Assembly (NCBI GenBank): GCA_049591295.1
Contig: JBAWEQ010000016.1
Location: 12,068-76,067 of the forward strand
Direction of reading: 5' to 3'
DNA length: 64,000 bases
DNA from: DTPS01 sp049591295
GTDB taxonomy: Bacteria; Acidobacteriota; UBA4820; DSQY01
Each line of letters opens with the position of its first letter. Position 1 is the stretch's first letter. A program made the translations under genes and the position numbers. Under the pieces are notes generated by a model. It ran no database searches. It saw nothing but the letters and a program-made list of their open reading frames with translations, and was not told the DNA's origin. This document shows, in pieces, positions 52,711-60,259 of this stretch.

Positions 52711-54290
52711 ATCCAGCGGTCCTTGCCGGTCTGGGAGCGCTGGCCTTGGCGCTGCTGACCTTTGGCGGGCTCTTCTGGCGAAAACGCCGGAGGGCCCCAT
52801 CCAAGGCGGCCGCGCCCGATTGGGCACCGGACGGGGCGCTGGTGGATGGCCACAGGCCCCCCGACCCGGCGGCGCTGGCCAGCCAGTTTCTCGCGCTCGC
52901 GCGGCAGGCCTCCGACGCCGAGGGAATCGTGATACTTCTTCCGTCTGGAGCGGGCTGGAAGGTGGCCCTCTGCAACCCAGGCCTGAAAACCGCACCGTCC
53001 GTCCCCCACAGGGAGGGGCTCCCGGCCCTCGCCCTGGACGGAGAGCGGGAGCTCGCAGCCGAGACGGTCCACGCCCAGAGCCTCGGCTACCTGTCCGACC
53101 GGGAGGGCCAGGTGAGCCTGGCGCTCCTTCCTCTGACACACCGGGGAAAGGCCCGCGGCGTCCTCTGCTGCCACAGGGCGGCCGGCGAGCCCTTTGAAGA
53201 ACGGGACATGGGCATCCTCCGGCGCTGCGCCAGGGTCCTGGACGGATGGGAGACCTTCGCGGCCTATCACGCCGCGCTCTCCGCCTCCAGGGACCAGGAG
53301 GAGAGGTTGGCGCGGGGCCTGGAGCGCATGCTCAGCGAGCGGGACCCCGAGGAGATCGCCGGTCTTGCCCTGGATGCGCTGTTCGACCTGCTCCCCGCGA
53401 TCTACGGGTTCGTCGCGGTCCAGAGTCCCATGGCCAAGTTTTCGAGGCTGCTCACCAAGCGATTCCAGGCCCCCGAGCACGTCCAGTACCTGGACAGGAA
53501 CACCTGGGCTCACTGGGTCCAGACCCGCGGGCGAGAGCCCCTCTACGTCGAGGGAGCCACCAGCCGCGAAACGGCCATGCCGATTCTGTACAAGGGCGAG
53601 CCCTTTCCCGCCGGAGCGGTGGCCTACCTCCAGCCCCTGGAAATGACCGGCGAGGTCTTCGGGGTGGTGGGCATCGTGGGCAAGCCCGAGGAGGACTTCT
53701 CCGAGGAAAACCGGCTGGCCGCCAGCCGTTTCCTGAAACAGGTGTCGGCCCTCATGAACCTGGCGCTCCTCAACCTCATGAACGAGGAGAACTCCATGAA
53801 GGACTCCCTCACCGGTCTGTACAATCGCCGGCACTTCGAGGAGCGCCTTCTGGAGGAGCTCAAGCGCGGCCAGCGCCAGGGCTCTCCCGTCTCCCTCCTG
53901 ATCCTGGATATCGACCACTTCAAAGCCGTCAACGATACCTACGGGCATCCCGCCGGAGACGCGACGCTACGGGAGGTGGCCCAGCGCCTCCAGATGTGCT
54001 TCCGCGAGATCGACGTGCTCTGCCGTTACGGGGGCGAGGAATTCGCCGCCATCCTGCCCCTCTGCCCGCAGGAGGAAGCCGTCACCGCGGCCGAAAGGGC
54101 CCGCTCGGCCATCGAAGGCCTCCCTTCCGGAGGCGATGGAGTGCTGCCCTGCCCGGTGACCATCAGCATCGGGGTCGCCGCCTTTCCCCACCCTTGCACC
54201 ACGCCCACGGGAATCCGACGCGCCGCCGACGAAGCTCTCTACGAGGCCAAGCGGCGGGGCCGGAACCGCGTGGAGGCCGCGCGGCGGTAA
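52695..54290 (+). CDS. Membrane-anchored diguanylate cyclase with GAF-like sensor
   Basis: Synthesises cyclic di-GMP. It has 531 residues: an N-terminal membrane helix (about 6-28), two GAF-like regions (about 55-180 and 200-355) and a C-terminal GGDEF domain. The active-site loop is GGEEF at 446-450, a functional variant, preceded by an inhibitory-site RxxD (R437-D440). DSLTGLYNRRHFEERL marks the domain start. ATG 52695 is preferred over GTG 52683. Its last codons lie in an 89-bp direct repeat whose second copy is at 54459-54547. Confidence 0.9.
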   Translation: MEALLNPAVLAGLGALALALLTFGGLFWRKRRRAPSKAAAPDWAPDGALVDGHRPPDPAALASQFLALARQASDAEGIVILLPSGAGWKVALCNPGLKTAPSVPHREGLPALALDGERELAAETVHAQSLGYLSDREGQVSLALLPLTHRGKARGVLCCHRAAGEPFEERDMGILRRCARVLDGWETFAAYHAALSASRDQEERLARGLERMLSERDPEEIAGLALDALFDLLPAIYGFVAVQSPMAKFSRLLTKRFQAPEHVQYLDRNTWAHWVQTRGREPLYVEGATSRETAMPILYKGEPFPAGAVAYLQPLEMTGEVFGVVGIVGKPEEDFSEENRLAASRFLKQVSALMNLALLNLMNEENSMKDSLTGLYNRRHFEERLLEELKRGQRQGSPVSLLILDIDHFKAVNDTYGHPAGDATLREVAQRLQMCFREIDVLCRYGGEEFAAILPLCPQEEAVTAAERARSAIEGLPSGGDGVLPCPVTISIGVAAFPHPCTTPTGIRRAADEALYEAKRRGRNRVEAARR

Positions 54291-54314
54291 TGATCCAGCC
54301 AAGTCGGCGGGCGA
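54226..54314. repeat. 89-bp direct repeat, copy 1 (end of GGDEF gene)
   Basis: Covers the last 21 codons and stop of the diguanylate cyclase plus 24 bp downstream. It is repeated with one mismatch (T to C after the stop codon) at 54459-54547, a period of 233 bp. Confidence 0.92.
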
Positions 54315-54458
54315 GGGGGCGCGGGGGAACGGGGAGGTTCTCCCGCAGCGGAGGGCATCCGGCATGAGGGCAGGGAGGAGCAGCGCCCGCCGCGAAGCGG
54401 GGGGTGCGCCGAGGAGGGCCGGCGGAGGCCCTCCTCGGGGAGCGCGCCCCCGCGCGAC
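54315..54458. repeat. GC-rich palindromic element between the direct repeats
   Basis: A 144-bp GC-rich spacer. Its ends are near-inverted (GGGGGCGCG at 54315-54323 and CGCGCCCCC at about 54443-54451). An internal hairpin has arms GGAGGGCC and GGCCCTCC around 54413-54434. It looks like a small mobile or REP-type element, or the trace of a duplication. Confidence 0.5.
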
Positions 54459-54547
54459 CCGACGAAGCTCTCTACGAGGCCAAGCGGCGGGGCCGGAACC
54501 GCGTGGAGGCCGCGCGGCGGTAACGATCCAGCCAAGTCGGCGGGCGA
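54459..54547. repeat. 89-bp direct repeat, copy 2
   Basis: Second copy of the end of the diguanylate cyclase gene, not preceded by the rest of the gene. It is not a separate gene. Confidence 0.92.
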
Positions 54548-54654
54548 AGCCTTTTTCACTGTAATTCTATTGTGTCCGAGCCCCATCTCCTTGACCATCT
54601 CCCCGTCAGGTCCCCACATTCTGATCAAAGCCGTAGGCGGAGGAGGGGACTCTC

Positions 54655-55887
54655 ATGAAGGTGCTGATCTTTGGCGGAAGCGGGAAAATGGGTCGGGCCG
54701 TGGCGTACGACCTGGTTCGCGAGCGGTCCGTGGAGGCGGTCGGGCTGGTGGGGAGGAAGCGCGAGGCGCTTGCCTCGGCTCGTGATTGGCTCAAGAGCCC
54801 TAAAGTCGGCCTTCACACCCTGGACATCTCGGACAGGACGGCGACGCAAACCCTCATGCGAGAGTACGACGTAGGCGTGAACACTCTGCCGGACCGGCGG
54901 AGCAGCTATGCCACCCTCCACGCGGCCGTGGAGTGCGGGTTCCCGATGGTGGACGTGCTGGAGGAGTACCACCGCACGCCGGACCTCTACGAGACGGAGG
55001 GGCTGGCGCTTCCCGATGGCATGGGGCTCGCGGCGTATGGAGAGTGGCTGCACCAGGCCGCCGTAGCGAACGGGGTCACCATCGTGGACGGCATCGGCTT
55101 CGCGCCCGGCCTCAGCAATATCACCTGCGGCGAAGGGATACGAAAGCTCGATGCGGCGGAATCGGCGGTGGCGCGGGTGGGCGGAATCCCCAGCCCCGCC
55201 TCCGCCGTTGGAAAGCCCCTGAGGTACATGATCACGTGGGCTTTCGAACACGTTCTCCGGGAGTACGTGGTCAAGCTGAACATCCGCAAGGAAGGGCAGG
55301 TCGTGGAGGTGGCCTCCGGTACGGGCCGGGAAAGCTTCCGCTTCGACCGGCTGGGGCGCGACGCGCTCATGGAGTGCGCCATTACACCCGGGATGCCCAG
55401 CTTCATCACCACGCGGCCGGAGTTGCGGGAATTCGCCGAGAAGACGGTGCGCTGGCCGGGTCACTGGGAAGGCGTGGACACCCTCAAGGAGTGCGGTCTT
55501 CTGGGGACCGAGCCGGTCGAGCACCGGGGCGCGCCGGTGGTTCCCAGGGAATTCCTCCTCACCCTCATCGAGCCCCGCCTGAGGCCCCGGCCCGGGGACA
55601 GCGACGTGTGCGTGATGTACAACACGGTCAGGGGTACTAAAAGCGGTAGGCCGGCGGCCATCTCCTACTGGATGTGGGAGGAGGCCGATGCCTCCACCGG
55701 CATCTCGGCCATGGGGCGGGTGACCGCCTTCCCCGCCGCCATCGCCGCGGTCATGGTCGGAAAGGGAGAGATCGCGGAGCGGGGGCTGGTAGCCCCCGAG
55801 GACTGCATCCATGGCGATCTGTACGATCGGTTCATGGAGGAGCTGGGGCGCCGCGGGATCCGGGTGCAGGAAGAGGTGGGCCCATAG
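54655..55887 (+). CDS. Saccharopine dehydrogenase-like oxidoreductase
   Basis: A 410-residue NAD(P)-dependent enzyme. The N terminus is a Rossmann domain (MKVLIFGGSGKMGRAVAYDL). The C-terminal part matches saccharopine dehydrogenase, with GIGFAPGLSNI, the EEYHRTPDLYE loop and YWMWEEADASTGISAMGRVTAFPAAI. GGAGGAGGGG precedes ATG 54655. A role in lysine or a related carbon-nitrogen pathway is possible given the class III aminotransferase at 57.4 kb, but purD lies between them. Confidence 0.85.
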   Translation: MKVLIFGGSGKMGRAVAYDLVRERSVEAVGLVGRKREALASARDWLKSPKVGLHTLDISDRTATQTLMREYDVGVNTLPDRRSSYATLHAAVECGFPMVDVLEEYHRTPDLYETEGLALPDGMGLAAYGEWLHQAAVANGVTIVDGIGFAPGLSNITCGEGIRKLDAAESAVARVGGIPSPASAVGKPLRYMITWAFEHVLREYVVKLNIRKEGQVVEVASGTGRESFRFDRLGRDALMECAITPGMPSFITTRPELREFAEKTVRWPGHWEGVDTLKECGLLGTEPVEHRGAPVVPREFLLTLIEPRLRPRPGDSDVCVMYNTVRGTKSGRPAAISYWMWEEADASTGISAMGRVTAFPAAIAAVMVGKGEIAERGLVAPEDCIHGDLYDRFMEELGRRGIRVQEEVGP

Positions 55888-55952
55888 GTTTGGGGCGATG
55901 GGCCGGCCCTGGGCCAGCCCACCCAGACCAGCCCGGCCGATCCCCGCACGAG

Positions 55953-55982
55953 TTGACCCTTTGGCCTGCATGAGCCTAAAAT
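55953..55982 (+). promoter_or_regulatory. Promoter of purD
   Basis: TTGACC (55953-55958) and TAAAAT (55977-55982) are 18 bp apart. The GTG start lies 25 bp downstream, with GAGGGGG before it. Confidence 0.65.
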
Positions 55983-56007
55983 ACGAGCTTTGCGAGGGGG
56001 TTGTGCG

Positions 56008-57300
56008 GTGCGCGTGATGCTCGTGGGAAGCGGAGGACGCGAACACGCCCTGGCGTGGGCCCTGAGGCGTTCCCCAACCGTGAGTGAGCTGGTCTGGGCA
56101 CCTGGAAACGCGGGAGCCGAAGGTCTCTGCGAAACGGCCGGCGTGAAAGCCGATGACCTTGCCGGACTGGTGAAGGCGGCCAAGAGCATGAAGGCCGATC
56201 TGGTGGTGGTGGGCCCCGAGGCTCCACTGGCCGGCGGCGTCGCCCAGGCACTGGAGGAGGCGGGCATCCCCTGTTTCGGCCCCTCCCAGGAGGCGGCTCG
56301 GCTCGAGTGGTCGAAGGTCTTCACCAAGGAGTTCTGCGTCCGCCACGCCATCCCTACCGCCCCCTACCTGGTCTTCTCCGAACCCGGCGAGGCAGAGAGC
56401 TACCTGAGGGGCGGAGGACAGGGATTCCCGACGGTCCTCAAGGCGGACGGCTTGGCGGCCGGAAAGGGCGTCCTGATCTGCAAGGATCTGGAGGAGGCCC
56501 TGGAGGGAACGGCGCGCATCCTTCGCCGCCGGGAATTCGGAGGCGCCGGGGACCGGATGATCGTGGAGCGGTTCGTGTCCGGCGAGGAGGCCTCCCTCAT
56601 GGTCTTCACCGACGGGGAGAGGGTGGCGCCTATGCCGCCGGCGCGGGATCACAAGCGGATCTACGATGGCGACCGGGGCGCTAACACGGGGGGAATGGGC
56701 GCCTACTGTCCGGCCGGAAACGTGTCGGCGGTCCAGATCGAAGAGGCCATCGAGGCGATCGTTCGGCCGTCCCTCAAGGGCATGGCCGAGGAGGGGCATC
56801 CGTACCGAGGCGTGCTGTACGCCGGCCTGATGCTCACCGCCGACGGCCCCAGCCTCCTGGAGTTCAACTGCCGGTTCGGGGATCCCGAGACGCAGGTCGT
56901 CGTGCCGCTCCTTCAGGGCGATCTAGCCGAGATCTGCCTGGCTTGCGCCGGGGGAAGGCTCGATCCCTCGGCCGTGCGATGGAAGTCCGGCGCGGCCGTG
57001 ACCGTGGTCCTGGCCTCGGGCGGCTACCCGGGTCCCTACCCGACGGGCATGCCGATCACGGGCGTCGAGGAGGCCGCTGCGCGGGAAGGGGTCATCGTCT
57101 TTCATGCGGGGACGCGCCGGGAGGCGGGTGTCTTGAGGACGGCCGGCGGAAGAGTCCTCGACGTGACCGCCGTGGGAGAGAGCCTGGCCCAGGCCAGGGA
57201 GAGGGCCTACGCGGCCGCCAGCCGCATTCATTTCGAGGGGATGCACTACCGCAGGGACATCTCGGCGGGGGCGCCCTCCGAGGAATCCGTAATCCAGTGA
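56008..57300 (+). CDS. purD: Phosphoribosylamine--glycine ligase
   Basis: Second step of purine synthesis. It has 430 residues of the ATP-grasp fold: MLVGSGGREHALAWAL, PGNAGAEGLCE, VVVGPEAPLAGGVAQAL, the ATP-grasp region FPTVLKADGLAAGKGVLIC, ARDHKRIYDGDRGANTGGMGAY and EFNCRFGDPETQVV. GTG 56008 is chosen for its ribosome-binding site (GAGGGGG seven bases upstream); ATG 56017 would shorten the first strand. No other pur gene is adjacent. Confidence 0.95.
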   Translation: MRVMLVGSGGREHALAWALRRSPTVSELVWAPGNAGAEGLCETAGVKADDLAGLVKAAKSMKADLVVVGPEAPLAGGVAQALEEAGIPCFGPSQEAARLEWSKVFTKEFCVRHAIPTAPYLVFSEPGEAESYLRGGGQGFPTVLKADGLAAGKGVLICKDLEEALEGTARILRRREFGGAGDRMIVERFVSGEEASLMVFTDGERVAPMPPARDHKRIYDGDRGANTGGMGAYCPAGNVSAVQIEEAIEAIVRPSLKGMAEEGHPYRGVLYAGLMLTADGPSLLEFNCRFGDPETQVVVPLLQGDLAEICLACAGGRLDPSAVRWKSGAAVTVVLASGGYPGPYPTGMPITGVEEAAAREGVIVFHAGTRREAGVLRTAGGRVLDVTAVGESLAQARERAYAAASRIHFEGMHYRRDISAGAPSEESVIQ

Positions 57301-57367
57301 TCAGGTGACCGTCTTCGTTCGGAGCGGACGAACCCTCACCGGGTCACCCCAGACAAGCGAGGCGAGC

Positions 57368-58732
57368 ATGAGCGAATTTCCGCGACTTCCGCAGATCCAT
57401 ACCGAGCTTCCCGGTCCGAAGGCCAAAGCGATCATCCAGAAGGACAGCCGGTTCGTCTCCACTTCCTATACCCGCGGTTATCCCCTGGTGGCCGAGGAGG
57501 CCAAGGGCGCCGTGGTGAAGGACCCGGACGGGAACTACTTCCTGGACTTCGCCGCCGGAATCGCCGTAGTCTCCACGGGCCACTGCCATCCGCGCGTGGT
57601 CGAGGCCATCCGTGACCAGGCGGGCAAGCTGTTGCACATCAGCGGCACCGACTTTTACTATCCGGCCCAAGTGGAGGCCGCCGAGGCGGTAGTGAAGCAC
57701 ATGCCGGGTGACGGGAAGATGCGCGTCCACTTCGGGAACTCCGGCGCGGAGGCCATCGAGGGGGCCATCAAGCTCGCCAAACACCACACCAAGCGGAAGC
57801 GGTTCATCGCCTTCTACGGGGCCTTCCACGGCCGCACGACCGGCGCCCTCTCCCTGACCGCGAGCAAGGCCATCCAGAAGGAGCAGTTCTTCCCGCTCAT
57901 GGACGGCGTGACCCACGTGCCCTACGCCGACTGCTACCGGTGCGTTTACGGCCAGACCTACGGCAAGTGCAAGTTCCAGTGCCTCTCCTTCATCGAGGAG
58001 ACGGCCTTCAAGAGCGTTGCCCCCCCCAACGAGATCGCCGCCATCTTCGTGGAATCCATCCAGGGAGAGGGCGGGTACGTGGTTCCCCCGCCGGAGTTCA
58101 TTCAGGGTCTGAGGGCCATGTGCGACAAGTACGACGTGCTCCTGGTGGACGACGAGGTCCAGGCCGGCGTGGGCCGTACGGGCAAGTTCCTGGCCATCGA
58201 GCATTTCGGGGTGAAGGGGGACATCACCTGCCTCGCCAAGGGCATCGCCTCAGGGCTGCCCCTCTCGGCGTGCGTGGCCTCGGGCAACATCATGAAGTGG
58301 CCGCCGGGCAGCCACGCTTCCACCTTCGGGGGAAACCCGCTGGCCTGCCGGGCCGCGGTCGAGACCCTGAAACTGCTGGACGATGGGCTCATGGCGAACG
58401 CCGCCGAGATGGGCGCCTTCCTCATGGCCGGCCTCAAGGAGATGATGGCCAAATACCCCGTCATCGGAGACGTGCGAGGCAAGGGGCTCATGATCGGCGT
58501 GGAGCTCGTCAAGAGCCGCGAAACCAAGGAGCGCTTCCCCGAACTGCGGGACGAGGTGGAGGTTCAGGCCTTCGAGCAGGGGCTCCTCATCCTGGGATGC
58601 GGGCCCAACGCCATCCGGATCTGTCCTCCGCTGATCATCGACCGAGAGCAGGCCTCCGCCTTCCTCGAGATCTTCGACTCCTCCCTCCAACGCGCCCTCA
58701 AGAAGCTGGCCTTCAAGGGGTTCCCCTTCTGA
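57368..58732 (+). CDS. Class III PLP-dependent aminotransferase
   Basis: A 454-residue enzyme of the ornithine/GABA/lysine aminotransferase family. Motifs visible are DFAAGIAVVSTGHCHP, FGNSGAEAIEGAIKLA, FYGAFHGRTTGALS, ESIQGEGGYVVPP, VDDEVQAGVGRTG and the PLP lysine K291 in CLAKGIASGLPL. A cysteine-rich insert (CYRCVYGQTYGKCKFQC) is notable and also occurs in some family members. Substrate is not resolved; it may use lysine, ornithine or GABA. GAGG lies five bases before ATG 57368. Confidence 0.92.
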   Translation: MSEFPRLPQIHTELPGPKAKAIIQKDSRFVSTSYTRGYPLVAEEAKGAVVKDPDGNYFLDFAAGIAVVSTGHCHPRVVEAIRDQAGKLLHISGTDFYYPAQVEAAEAVVKHMPGDGKMRVHFGNSGAEAIEGAIKLAKHHTKRKRFIAFYGAFHGRTTGALSLTASKAIQKEQFFPLMDGVTHVPYADCYRCVYGQTYGKCKFQCLSFIEETAFKSVAPPNEIAAIFVESIQGEGGYVVPPPEFIQGLRAMCDKYDVLLVDDEVQAGVGRTGKFLAIEHFGVKGDITCLAKGIASGLPLSACVASGNIMKWPPGSHASTFGGNPLACRAAVETLKLLDDGLMANAAEMGAFLMAGLKEMMAKYPVIGDVRGKGLMIGVELVKSRETKERFPELRDEVEVQAFEQGLLILGCGPNAIRICPPLIIDREQASAFLEIFDSSLQRALKKLAFKGFPF

Positions 58733-58796
58733 ATCGGTGAAGGGCGGAGGGGCGCGGGATGCGTGCGAGGAATGTGAGCCGTATCACGGCCTTGGT

Positions 58797-58825
58797 TTGA
58801 CCCCCCCAGGGGGCTGTGCTACGCT
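58797..58825 (+). promoter_or_regulatory. Promoter of the MBL-fold gene
   Basis: TTGACC (58797-58802) and TACGCT (58820-58825) are 17 bp apart with a TGTGC extension before the -10. The start codon is 20 bp downstream. Confidence 0.7.
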
Positions 58826-58845
58826 CGGCTCGCAAGGAAGGGTTC

Positions 58846-59649
58846 ATGGAAGTCACCTTCTGGGGGACCCGCGGGAGCGTCCCGTGCTTTTCCAAACAAA
58901 AGATCCACTTCGGCACCAACACCTCCTGCCTGGAGGTGAAGCTGGGAGGCACCGAGCGGCTCCTCTTCGACGCGGGGACGGGCATCGTCTCCCTGGGGGA
59001 CCGGCTGCACAACGGCGGTCTCATTGAAGAGGAGACCCTGCACCTCTTCTTCTCCCACTTTCACTGGGACCACATCCAGGGCCTGCCCTTCTTCAAGATG
59101 GTGTACCACCCCGACGCCCGTATCGTCATCTACGGACGCCCTGGCGTAGAATCGGTCTTTTCCAGCCAGCTCCTCGGCCCTTACTCGCCGATCCCCCTCG
59201 AGGCCCTGGCCGCCAAGATCGAGTTCGTGACCGTGGAAGGCCCGTTGCAGGTGGGCCACGCGAAGATAACGCCCTTTCCCGTGAATCACCCCCAGAGCTG
59301 CCTGGGATACGTGATCGAGGCCGGCGGGGTCCGCCTCACCTACGCCACCGATTCCGAACCGGACGGAGGCGACATGGACCGCCTCCTCGTGGAACACGCC
59401 CGCGGGGCAGACCTCCTCATCCAGGACTCCAACAACACGGTGGAGGAGGCGCCCCATCGCAGGGGCTGGGGCCACTCCACCTGGCTCGACTGCGTGCGGA
59501 CCGCCCGGGAGGCCGGCGTCCGGCGCCTGGCCCTGACCCACCACGACACCTTCCACTCCGACCGCGAGATCCGCCGCAAGGAGCGGATGGCGCAGGAGGA
59601 GTTCCCCGCGGCCTTCTGCGCCTACGACGGCCTCACCGTCGGCCTGTAA
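58846..59649 (+). CDS. Metallo-beta-lactamase-fold hydrolase
   Basis: A 267-residue soluble protein. The N terminus FWGTRGSVPCFS and FDAGTGI are typical of the phosphodiesterase/ribonuclease Z-like branch, and the metal motif HFHWDH (HxHxDH) plus later VNHPQ, ATDSEP and LTHHD supply the remaining ligands. The substrate could be a cyclic nucleotide, RNA or another ester. It has its own promoter and a short leader, and folK starts three bases after its stop. Confidence 0.9.
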   Translation: MEVTFWGTRGSVPCFSKQKIHFGTNTSCLEVKLGGTERLLFDAGTGIVSLGDRLHNGGLIEEETLHLFFSHFHWDHIQGLPFFKMVYHPDARIVIYGRPGVESVFSSQLLGPYSPIPLEALAAKIEFVTVEGPLQVGHAKITPFPVNHPQSCLGYVIEAGGVRLTYATDSEPDGGDMDRLLVEHARGADLLIQDSNNTVEEAPHRRGWGHSTWLDCVRTAREAGVRRLALTHHDTFHSDREIRRKERMAQEEFPAAFCAYDGLTVGL

Positions 59650-59652
59650 CCC

Positions 59653-60189
59653 ATGGATCTCCGCTCGGGAAACCGCCGGGCGCCAGGGGAGGACCCCTTC
59701 GTGGCGCTGGGCCTGGGCAGCAACCTGGGGGATCGGAGGCGCTGGCTGGAGCGCGCGGCCGCCTGGCTCGCGGCGAGCGGAGCGGTGGAAATCGCCGGCC
59801 AGTCCCGCTTCTACGAAACCGAGCCCGTGGAAGCGGCGCCGCAACCCTGGTATCTCAATCAGGTCCTCTCCCTCAGGACCCGCCTCTCGCCCGACGCGCT
59901 TCTCGCGCTGGCCCGGCGCGCCGAGGAGCGCCTCGGCCGCCGGAGGAACGGCCGGCACGGCCCCCGCACCCTCGACGTGGATATCCTCTGCTACGGAAGC
60001 TGCGTCCGGTGGACGCCGCGGCTCCGGCTACCTCATCCGGCGATGGTTCGGCGGCGCTGTCTCCTCGTGCCCCTCGCGGAACTGGGTGTCACTTGGCGCC
60101 ACCCCCTGCTTCGCCTCACCCCCGACGAATTGCTCGCGGCGTGCAGCGACCCTGGCCGCGTCTTTCCCTTGCGAGATCATCTGCGGTAG
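59653..60189 (+). CDS. folK: 2-amino-4-hydroxy-6-hydroxymethyldihydropteridine diphosphokinase
   Basis: Pyrophosphokinase of folate synthesis. It has 178 residues. Motifs VALGLGSNLGDR, SRFYETEPV, QPWYLNQVL, RRNGRHGPRTLDVDIL and LPHPAMVRRRCLLVPLAEL are complete, including the catalytic DxD. An N-terminal extension of about 15 residues is unusual but small. It starts three bases after the MBL gene stop. No other fol gene is near. Confidence 0.95.
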   Translation: MDLRSGNRRAPGEDPFVALGLGSNLGDRRRWLERAAAWLAASGAVEIAGQSRFYETEPVEAAPQPWYLNQVLSLRTRLSPDALLALARRAEERLGRRRNGRHGPRTLDVDILCYGSCVRWTPRLRLPHPAMVRRRCLLVPLAELGVTWRHPLLRLTPDELLAACSDPGRVFPLRDHLR

Positions 60190-60259
60190 GGCGCCCCGGC
60201 CAGGAAGTTTGTCTTCGTGCCCGGGTCCCCTGGGGTCGGACTCCATTTGGAGCGCGGAA

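Noticed and set aside
58020..58027. C8 run inside the aminotransferase gene as a phase-variable tract
   Set aside because: The frame is intact on both sides and the encoded APPNE sequence is plausible; only a minor sequencing risk.
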